From contig CAJGDC010000065.1 of the NCBI GenBank assembly GCA_904502005.1, positions 1 to 8,040 of the forward strand: a stretch of DNA of 8,040 bases, given 5' to 3'. Positions 1 to 4,218 of the stretch are shown piece by piece (within the stretch, counting starts at the first letter, position 1; each line of letters opens with the position of its first letter). The stretch comes from an uncultured Alistipes sp. (lineage in GTDB: Bacteria > Bacteroidota > Bacteroidia > Bacteroidales > Rikenellaceae). The notes under the pieces are model-generated. The model was given only the letters and a program-made list of their open reading frames with translations. It did not search any database and was not told the origin of the DNA. Both the position numbers and the translations under genes were made by a program.

Positions 1-63
1 ATTATATATCACATACACCGAGCCAATCGGTGATGGAGATATGCACCAAACGCAGACATCTGA

Positions 64-192
64 TTGCGAATCTTCGTTTTACTTAAACGGCCAAGTTTCG
101 GTATGGAAGATTACGACAATAAAATGTCAACTAATATGTACGGCTCAACGGCAAAAGCCATAAGCCATTACAAAGATATAGAAATTTTTTGA
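64..192 (+). pseudogene. possible 3' end of an unidentified, perhaps frameshifted, gene
   Basis: An open frame without a start at its left edge runs to a TGA at 190-192 and reads like the end of a protein (from an ATG at 103: MEDYDNKMSTNMYG, ending KDIEIF). Immediately upstream, frame 1 has a stop at 61-63. The other two forward frames stay open from the window edge for a while: one is open from 2 to a TAA at 161-163, the other to a TAA ending at 86. This could be a decayed gene tail in which a frameshift moved the reading frame, or simply chance short frames. I do not recognise the protein. The remaining option, a real 29-residue peptide from the ATG at 103, has no ribosome-binding site or promoter to support it. 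Confidence 0.25.
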
Positions 193-233
193 GAAAGCGA
201 GAATTTGTGAAAAACACTTATGTAGGAATTTGT

Positions 234-241
234 TATCTTTG
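234..241 (+). promoter_or_regulatory. Bacteroidetes -7 box (TATCTTTG)
   Basis: TATCTTTG matches the Bacteroidetes sigma-ABfr -7 consensus TAnnTTTG. No good -33 TTTG lies at the usual spacing; the nearest TTTG (204-207) is too far upstream. Transcription would begin near 247 and run only about 80 nt before the hairpin terminator at 304-329, with no ATG-initiated frame in between. Confidence 0.5.
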
Positions 242-246
242 CGACA

Positions 247-334
247 TATCGCCAGATTTAGGGTGCAACCGCAGTGGGCTATAACTGTGTGGATTACGAG
301 TGGAGAGAAAAAGTTTCAGCTTTTTCTCTTTTTG
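247..334 (+). ncRNA. candidate small RNA between a promoter and a terminator
   Basis: The stretch lies between a consensus -7 box (234-241) and a strong Rho-independent terminator (304-329 plus a T-tract). It contains no ATG, and no frame across it looks like protein. It can fold a small stem of six pairs, including one G-U, between 270-275 and 284-289 with an eight-base loop, followed by the terminator stem. The simplest reading is a short untranslated transcript of about 85-90 nt. It could equally be the leader of a deleted gene, whose promoter remains and whose coding region has been replaced by the terminator/promoter repeat that follows. It matches no RNA family that I recognise. Confidence 0.3.
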
Positions 335-357
335 TTTTTGAATTATGCATAACTTTG
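302..357 (+). repeat. 56-bp terminator-promoter direct repeat, left copy
   Basis: Positions 302-357 align without gaps to 2693-2748, with 52 of 56 bases identical. The mismatches are at 317, 318, 347 and 349. The repeat spans the hairpin terminator, its T-tract and the TAACTTTG -7 box, so it ends one unit and starts the next. Together the two copies bracket the two AT-rich genes at 394-2676. Confidence 0.8.
304..334 (+). terminator. Rho-independent terminator, hairpin family 1 copy A
   Basis: The arms AGAGAAAAAG (304-313) and CTTTTTCTCT (320-329) form a perfect 10-bp stem with a six-base loop (TTTCAG), followed by a T-rich tract. The same hairpin recurs at 1458-1491 and 2695-2720. Confidence 0.8.
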
Positions 358-375
358 CGAGAGGTTTTATCTTTG
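350..375 (+). promoter_or_regulatory. two tandem -7 boxes upstream of the UPF0145 gene
   Basis: TAACTTTG (350-357) lies inside the direct repeat and TATCTTTG (368-375) lies 18 bases downstream of it. Both fit the Bacteroidetes -7 consensus TAnnTTTG. The second would start transcription around 381, leaving a leader of only about a dozen bases before the ATG at 394. Neither has a clean -33 TTTG at the standard spacing. No Shine-Dalgarno sequence precedes the ATG, which is common in this phylum. Confidence 0.55.
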
Positions 376-393
376 TCAAGTTTAATTTAGTCT

Positions 394-1425
394 ATGATTA
401 TTACTACTACTAATTCTATTGAAAACGCCAAAGTGGAAAAATACTTAGGTGTGGTTACTGCTAATCTAGTTATTGGAACAGGTTTCTTTACTGATTTGAC
501 AGCTTCATTTACAGATTTGTTTGGTGGAACATCTGGGGCCTATAGACAAGAGTTGGAGGGGCTGTATCAGAGAGCGCATGAGGAGTTGTCTCTAAAGGCG
601 ACACTGTTAGGAGCAAACGGTATACTAGGCTTCAAGATTGATTTTGACGAGATCTCTGGAAAGGGAATGCAGATGTTTATGATCTCTGTCTCGGGTACAG
701 CTGTAAAGCTATCTGAAGACTATGCAGTGCTACATAACGAATCTAATGTTGGAACTATTACAGCGCGTAAGTTGCGTATAGAACTGTTTAAAGAGAGGTG
801 GCAGGCTCGTGATAAGAGATATTTACCAAAGTCAGACGAGTTGGATTTTATTTTGCAAAATAATTTATGGGAGTTGGCAGAATCTCTTTTTGACTACTAT
901 ATCGCGTCTGCTGAAAATGATAACAAAGAGACTTCAATTTATAAGAAATTTCCAACTATTATCTCTGTTATGAACTATGATGATATAGTTAAGTTTATCT
1001 ACAAAGACTATTCATACAGAAGAAAATATGTGTTCAACTTAATCAGAGACAATAACCTATTTAATGCAAAAGAGATTCTGCGTCTTCTGCAAGAGAACTT
1101 TGTTTCAGAGGCAATAGAGTTGCTTCGCACCGAGAAAAACGAGTACGGCGAGGCTGATGAAAAAGAGATGGAGGAGATATGCGTATTTCTTGATAATCTC
1201 CCAGATAAGGGTCGAATAGAGGAGGTTAAAAGTGGAATGCTCTCTTCTAAAATGGTTGTCAAGTACATATGTCCTAATGGACACAAGAATGAGAAGGATT
1301 CTGAATTTTGCGAGGATTATAATTGTGGTTTAAATATTAAAGGACTTACGCAAGCAGAGGTAGATGCTATCAACACTTTCAAGGATAAAGTTAGGGTTAT
1401 TAGGAGGTTGCTTACCAGTAAGTAA
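394..1425 (+). CDS. UPF0145 (YbjQ-like) domain protein with C-terminal zinc-ribbon-like motif
   Basis: Residues 1-106 match the UPF0145/YbjQ family (DUF74, often labelled 'heavy-metal-binding'). Visible hallmarks are YLGVVTANLVIG near 17-28, FGGTSGAY at 43-50, a helix containing EELxxxA at 63-69, LGANGILGFKIDF at 72-84, and the closing strand MISVSGTAVK at 96-105. Family members of about 105 residues form small oligomeric rings; their biochemical role is unknown. Residues 107-290 are helical and charged, and I recognise no family there. A likely zinc site follows: C293, H297, C306 and C311, with the CPNGH start typical of zinc ribbons. There is no signal peptide or membrane segment, so the protein is probably cytoplasmic. 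The gene has its own promoter and terminator and is more AT-rich than the dehydrogenase and amylase genes. The fused architecture at 343 residues is three times the usual length. The domain call is firm; the function is not known. Confidence 0.9.
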   Translation: MIITTTNSIENAKVEKYLGVVTANLVIGTGFFTDLTASFTDLFGGTSGAYRQELEGLYQRAHEELSLKATLLGANGILGFKIDFDEISGKGMQMFMISVSGTAVKLSEDYAVLHNESNVGTITARKLRIELFKERWQARDKRYLPKSDELDFILQNNLWELAESLFDYYIASAENDNKETSIYKKFPTIISVMNYDDIVKFIYKDYSYRRKYVFNLIRDNNLFNAKEILRLLQENFVSEAIELLRTEKNEYGEADEKEMEEICVFLDNLPDKGRIEEVKSGMLSSKMVVKYICPNGHKNEKDSEFCEDYNCGLNIKGLTQAEVDAINTFKDKVRVIRRLLTSK

Positions 1426-1457
1426 TGAGCATTAGTGTTTGTTGTCCTCTACGATGT

Positions 1458-1491
1458 AAAAAGAGAAAAAGTTTCGGCTTTTTCTCTTTTT
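1458..1491 (+). terminator. Rho-independent terminator, hairpin family 1 copy B
   Basis: Arms 1458-1471 and 1478-1491 give a 14-bp stem around the loop TTTCGG; the 3' arm merges with the T-tract. It shares its core stem with copies A and C, but it is not followed by the same promoter sequence. It ends the UPF0145 gene. Confidence 0.8.
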
Positions 1492-1527
1492 TATTGCCGA
1501 TTGTCATAAGTTGTCAAAACGATATAA

Positions 1528-1535
1528 TACCTTTG
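1528..1535 (+). promoter_or_regulatory. -7 box (TACCTTTG) for the CoiA-like gene
   Basis: TACCTTTG fits TAnnTTTG and lies 19 bases upstream of the ATG at 1555. TTG triplets at 1501-1503 and 1511-1513 are candidate -33 elements, but neither has ideal spacing. With copy B of the terminator just upstream, this makes the CoiA-like gene an independent transcription unit. Confidence 0.6.
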
Positions 1536-1554
1536 CGGAAAAATAGAGTATATA

Positions 1555-2676
1555 ATGAAACTATTACTGCCATACGCACACGACATTAACGGGAATTTAG
1601 TGCACATTGACGATGCGCAAAAGGGACAGAAATACACTTGTCCAAATTGCGGAGCCGAACTCTTGTTGAAGATTAGCAAAATTCCAGAGGGACAAAAATA
1701 CCACAGAAGAAATCATTTTGCACACAAAGGAAATTCTGACAATCATTGTTCGGAGTCATTTTTACATAAACTTTTCAAGGAGAAATGTGCCGAATATATT
1801 CGTAAACAGATTTCAGCACAAGAAGATTTGTTTTTTGAATGGGGATGCGAAAAGTGTTGTGAAGACCATAAGGGTAATTTATTAAAAAAGGCAGTAGAGG
1901 TTGTTACCGAATATGATTTGGGCGTTTGCAAACCCGATATCGCACTGCTTGATGAAGCAGGAAAAGTTGTGATAGTCGTAGAAGTTGTTGTCGCACACAA
2001 ACCAGAGCCAGGTACTTTACAATATTATGATGATAACAAAATCGCCTGTTTACAAATCAATGTAGAAGATTTCCCTGATTGCGAAAACATCACGCATAAA
2101 TTATCTCATCCAGATAAAGTCAATTTATGTCCTAATCCTATATGTGAAAAGTGTGGCAATAGAATGAATACTGCAAAACTAATAAAGACTATTACACGGT
2201 GCTCATATTGCAATGAAGAAACAGAAATAGCACTAATAGCAACCAATAGTTGTGAGTTCTTTATAAATCCATATGAGTTCACTAGTGAAGAAGTTGCAAT
2301 AGCTGTCAATTCGGAAATAGAATTAGCAAAAAAGTATAGCAAAAACAAAAATGTTACATATTTTGTTAATAAGTGTGAAAACTGCAATGAAATAGTTGGA
2401 GAAATATTTGCAGATGGGAATTTGAGAAAGTCGTGTTTGTCAGAGACGGATATCGGTTATAAGTGCAAATATTGCATAGAAGAGCAACATTATCTAAAAA
2501 CTAGAGGTTATTGCTACTCGCCAATACAAAAAAGGTGGATTGCCGCAGAGCCAAACAGATGCCCTTGTTGCTTTGGTTTTATGATATTAAGGAAGGGTAA
2601 ATATGGACAATTTTGGGGGTGCGAGAACTACCCCAATTGCCACCATACAGAAAACATCGATGTAAACAACAACTAA
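1555..2676 (+). CDS. CoiA-like PD-(D/E)XK nuclease-fold protein with multiple zinc ribbons
   Basis: The N-terminus resembles the competence protein CoiA family: a treble-clef or ribbon zinc site (C29-x2-C32, then HFAH at 54-57), a helix with an E67...H71...K75 pattern, and a restriction-like core. The core shows K126-P-D128 and, after a turn, V-V-E143-V-V, fitting the D...E part of PD-(D/E)XK. The usual Lys two residues after the Glu is Val here. CoiA of naturally transformable Gram-positive bacteria acts on incoming DNA during recombination; many relatives occur outside competence loci with no assigned role. The C-terminal half is rich in paired cysteines (C192/C197/C200, C216/C219, C274/C277, C304/C307). 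It ends in a topoisomerase-I-type C4 finger (C336, C339, C356, C362, with GKYGQFWGC between), which suggests single-stranded DNA or RNA contact. There is no signal peptide. The gene is AT-rich like its upstream neighbour. A DNA-acting cytoplasmic protein is likely; a defence role is possible but unproven. Confidence 0.85.
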   Translation: MKLLLPYAHDINGNLVHIDDAQKGQKYTCPNCGAELLLKISKIPEGQKYHRRNHFAHKGNSDNHCSESFLHKLFKEKCAEYIRKQISAQEDLFFEWGCEKCCEDHKGNLLKKAVEVVTEYDLGVCKPDIALLDEAGKVVIVVEVVVAHKPEPGTLQYYDDNKIACLQINVEDFPDCENITHKLSHPDKVNLCPNPICEKCGNRMNTAKLIKTITRCSYCNEETEIALIATNSCEFFINPYEFTSEEVAIAVNSEIELAKKYSKNKNVTYFVNKCENCNEIVGEIFADGNLRKSCLSETDIGYKCKYCIEEQHYLKTRGYCYSPIQKRWIAAEPNRCPCCFGFMILRKGKYGQFWGCENYPNCHHTENIDVNNN

Positions 2677-2694
2677 AAATTAAGGTTGTAAAGG

Positions 2695-2725
2695 AGAGAA
2701 AAAGTTTTTGCTTTTTCTCTTTTTG
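2695..2725 (+). terminator. Rho-independent terminator, hairpin family 1 copy C
   Basis: Arms 2695-2704 and 2711-2720 form a perfect 10-bp stem (AGAGAAAAAG/CTTTTTCTCT) with the loop TTTTTG and a T-tract after it. It begins 18 bases after the stop codon of the CoiA-like gene, which it ends. Confidence 0.8.
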
Positions 2726-2740
2726 TTTTTGAATTATTCG

Positions 2741-2748
2741 TAACTTTG
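2741..2748 (+). promoter_or_regulatory. -7 box (TAACTTTG) of the dehydrogenase unit
   Basis: This is a consensus TAnnTTTG box. No other promoter-like sequence is visible between here and the dehydrogenase ATG at 2876, so transcription of that gene probably starts near 2755, runs through the alcohol dehydrogenase remnant, and leaves a leader of roughly 120 bases. Confidence 0.55.
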
Positions 2749-2780
2749 ACAATGAATTTCTACAAATGCCCGCATAAACA

Positions 2781-2852
2781 ATAAAAGCCTACACCTACAC
2801 ATCCCACGGCAAGTTCGAGTTGATTGACAAGCCGAAGGTAGAATTATGTTGA
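2781..2852 (+). pseudogene. N-terminal remnant of a zinc-dependent (MDR) alcohol dehydrogenase
   Basis: Read from 2784, the frame gives KAYTYTSHGKFELIDKP, the characteristic first strand pair of medium-chain zinc alcohol dehydrogenases, which normally start MKAY. The codon in the start position is ATA (2781-2783), one G-to-A change from ATG. The frame stops after 23 codons at TGA 2850-2852, where an intact enzyme would continue for over 300 residues with its zinc ligands. Almost the whole gene has therefore been deleted, and the start is also lost. It lies directly behind a promoter and in front of a short-chain dehydrogenase, so the ancestral arrangement was probably a two-dehydrogenase operon. 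A competing short frame, ATG 2752 to TAA 2784 (10 residues), overlaps its start and looks like chance. Confidence 0.7.
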
Positions 2853-2875
2853 TGATATAAAAGATTGAGAGATTT

Positions 2876-3580
2876 ATGTTCAAAGATAAAGTAGTCATAG
2901 TGACAGGTGGTGCCAATGGTATTGGCCGATGCATTGCCGATGAGTTTCGCAGCCAGGGAGCCATTGTCTATGTAATTGACAAGCAAAAAGGAGAGCACTT
3001 CGTGGGGGATATTTCCAAGAAAGAGGTGCTGGAGGCATTTGCAGCCGAGGTATTGAGCAAGCACGACAAAGTGGATGTCATCATAAACAATGCCCTGCCG
3101 TTGATGAAAGGTATTGATGAGTGTTCCTACGAGGAGTTTCAATACGCCTTGAGTGTGGGAGTAACCGCACCGTTCTATTTGGTTAAGCTATTTATGTCTC
3201 ATTTGACAGAGGGCGCATCTATTATCAACATCTCCTCCTCGCGCGACCGTATGAGTCAGCCGCAGACCGAGAGCTATACGGCTGCAAAAGGTGGCATTGC
3301 GGCACTCACCCATGCCTTGGCGGTAAGTCTGGCGGGACGAGCGAGGGTGAACTCCATCTCCCCTGGTTGGATTGATACGGCATACACCGTTTACGAAGGT
3401 CCAGACGCTACGCAACAACCTGCAAGCAGGGTGGGTAATCCTATGGATATTGCCAATATGGTACTGTTTCTTTGCAGCGACAAGGCGGGCTTTATCACAG
3501 GTGAGAATATCTGCATCGATGGTGGTATGACCAAGCAGATGATTTACCACGGAGATTTCGGCTGGAAGTTGGAGAGATAG
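2876..3580 (+). CDS. short-chain dehydrogenase/reductase (SDR), NAD(P)-dependent
   Basis: This is a classical SDR of 234 residues, slightly shorter than the usual 250. The Rossmann cofactor motif TGGANGIG is at 10-17. D35 at the end of the second strand favours NAD(H) over NADP(H). D45 fits the adenine-contact Asp, and IINNAL (69-74) replaces the common NNAG. The catalytic residues S121, Y134 and K138 are present (the Y-x3-K motif is YTAAK), followed by SPGWIDT (162-168), and the C-terminal half ends with the conserved GENICIDGG (209-217). The position normally held by the fourth catalytic residue, Asn, is G95 (SVGVTAPF), a notable variant. The enzyme should oxidise or reduce an alcohol/ketone or sugar substrate in the cytoplasm; the substrate cannot be read from sequence. 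The start at 2876 fits the N-terminal strand. The next gene follows after 45 bases and is probably cotranscribed. Confidence 0.93.
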   Translation: MFKDKVVIVTGGANGIGRCIADEFRSQGAIVYVIDKQKGEHFVGDISKKEVLEAFAAEVLSKHDKVDVIINNALPLMKGIDECSYEEFQYALSVGVTAPFYLVKLFMSHLTEGASIINISSSRDRMSQPQTESYTAAKGGIAALTHALAVSLAGRARVNSISPGWIDTAYTVYEGPDATQQPASRVGNPMDIANMVLFLCSDKAGFITGENICIDGGMTKQMIYHGDFGWKLER

Positions 3581-3625
3581 TCGTGCGCACCACTTTTGAC
3601 CACCAACAACCGATAGATAATTGAC

Positions 3626-3853
3626 ATGACACCACCCAAAATAGAGAACTCCACCAAAGAGGAGCGTCGGGCATATGTGCTCGATGCTTGGCAATGCCTG
3701 CACAATTGCGAGATATGCGGCAAGTGTAGCATCCTGAAGGGCAAGGATGCCGAGACGCTCTATGCCGACTATATCGAAGGAGTGCGCAGCTATATGGACA
3801 TCACCCTTGAGATCAGAAATCGCTCAATCTCACACACCTCCGCCCCCAAATAA
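3626..3853 (+). CDS. small Cys-rich protein of unknown function (75 residues)
   Basis: A 75-residue protein with one tight cysteine cluster, C24-x3-C28-x2-C31-x2-C34, inside WQCLHNCEICGKC. This spacing would suit zinc or an iron-sulfur centre. The rest is acidic and helical (DAETLYADYIEGVRSYMDITLEIRN). There is no signal peptide or membrane segment. It begins 45 bases after the SDR stop with no promoter or terminator between them, and a terminator follows 27 bases after its own stop, so it is most likely the last gene of the SDR operon. The codon pattern resembles the SDR gene. I cannot name a family. Plausible roles are a metal-binding partner of the oxidoreductases or an independent small regulator; neither is shown. 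Confidence 0.75.
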   Translation: MTPPKIENSTKEERRAYVLDAWQCLHNCEICGKCSILKGKDAETLYADYIEGVRSYMDITLEIRNRSISHTSAPK

Positions 3854-3880
3854 GCTGTTTGAAAAGACAATCACAAAACA

Positions 3881-3916
3881 AAATCCCCCTAATTCAACAA
3901 AGAATTACGGGGATTT
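3881..3916 (+). terminator. hairpin terminator, family 2 copy 1
   Basis: Arms 3881-3895 and 3902-3916 pair over 15 positions with a single C-C mismatch (3889/3908) around the loop AACAAA. The T-tract on the plus strand is short (ATTTACAA), while the minus-strand side runs into TTTTGTTTTG, so it may stop transcripts in both directions. The same sequence recurs at 7812-7847. Confidence 0.7.
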
Positions 3917-4071
3917 ACAATGCTCGGACTATCCTCTTTGGAAAGAGTACTGCAGAATCGTTTGTAACTATTTGCATACTATTAGACATTTCTATCTAGC
4001 TCTCGCTTTTTCCGCTCGTCGTAGTATTACGACCATCCAGCGATGTAATACGGATATATGAGGGTTTGAGT

Positions 4072-4103
4072 ATTGCCTTGCTGTAAAATATTTCATACCT
4101 TTG
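4072..4103 (+). promoter_or_regulatory. amylase promoter: -33 ATTG, -7 TACCTTTG
   Basis: TACCTTTG (4096-4103) fits TAnnTTTG, and ATTG (4072-4075) lies 20 bases upstream, close to the expected -33 spacing. This is the best-formed promoter in the window. Transcription should start around 4109-4111, about 110 bases before the ATG. Confidence 0.65.
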
Positions 4104-4129
4104 AATGATTTTGCCTCCTTGAAAAGAGT

Positions 4130-4155
4130 CTGTAGCGCATGGCGCGTGACTACAG
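4130..4155 (+). promoter_or_regulatory. inverted repeat in the amylase mRNA leader
   Basis: CTGTAG (4130-4135) pairs perfectly with CTACAG (4150-4155), and CGC (4136-4138) can stack on GCG (4142-4144), leaving five bases bulged. The element lies midway in the untranslated leader, between promoter and start codon. It could be an mRNA stem that affects stability or translation, or a repressor half-site pair. Only the symmetry is seen. Confidence 0.3.
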
Positions 4156-4218
4156 CTAATAAGTATCTCGGGTGCAAAACAGAGACAAACAGAGAATTAA
4201 CAAGAAGAAATCGAAGAT

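Larger units (their letters stand above)
2693..2748 (+). repeat. 56-bp terminator-promoter direct repeat, right copy
   Basis: This is the ungapped partner of 302-357 at an offset of 2391 bases. It contains terminator copy C and the TAACTTTG box that would have driven the alcohol dehydrogenase remnant and now probably drives the dehydrogenase operon. Confidence 0.8.
3917..4218. other. intergenic region between the SDR operon and the amylase
   Basis: I find no convincing gene here. Forward and reverse open frames that span it run through the terminator or end at the amylase promoter. It holds a perfect 6-bp inverted repeat, GTCGTA/TACGAC (4018-4033), the amylase promoter (4096-4103) and a leader of about 110 bases. 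A short minus-strand frame ends at 3996-3998 with a peptide-like tail (DGRNTTTSGKSES), but its upstream end reaches the promoter and it has no visible start. Confidence 0.55.

Noticed and set aside
394..2676. Toxin-antitoxin operon for the two accessory genes
   Set aside because: The genes are both long, separated by about 130 bases, and each has its own terminator and promoter. Neither resembles a known toxin or antitoxin.
302..2748. Composite transposon or insertion sequence
   Set aside because: The flanking repeats are direct copies of a terminator-promoter sequence. There is no transposase or integrase frame between them and no terminal inverted repeats.
2752..2784. 10-residue frame starting at the ATG just after the TAACTTTG box
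   Set aside because: It overlaps the start of the alcohol dehydrogenase remnant and has no ribosome-binding site. It is best explained by chance after loss of the original start codon.
3188..3703. 171-residue minus-strand open frame
   Set aside because: It lies antisense across the well-supported SDR gene and the start of the Cys-rich gene. It has no promoter and its product resembles no protein family, so it is a shadow of the GC-rich coding strand.
3747..4061. 104-residue plus-strand open frame
   Set aside because: It starts inside the 75-residue gene in another frame and runs straight through the terminator hairpin at 3881-3916. Its composition is not protein-like.
3996..4107. Minus-strand gene ending DGRNTTTSGKSES
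   Set aside because: The tail looks protein-like, but the frame has no visible start or upstream domain and overlaps the best promoter in the window, so a real gene cannot be supported.
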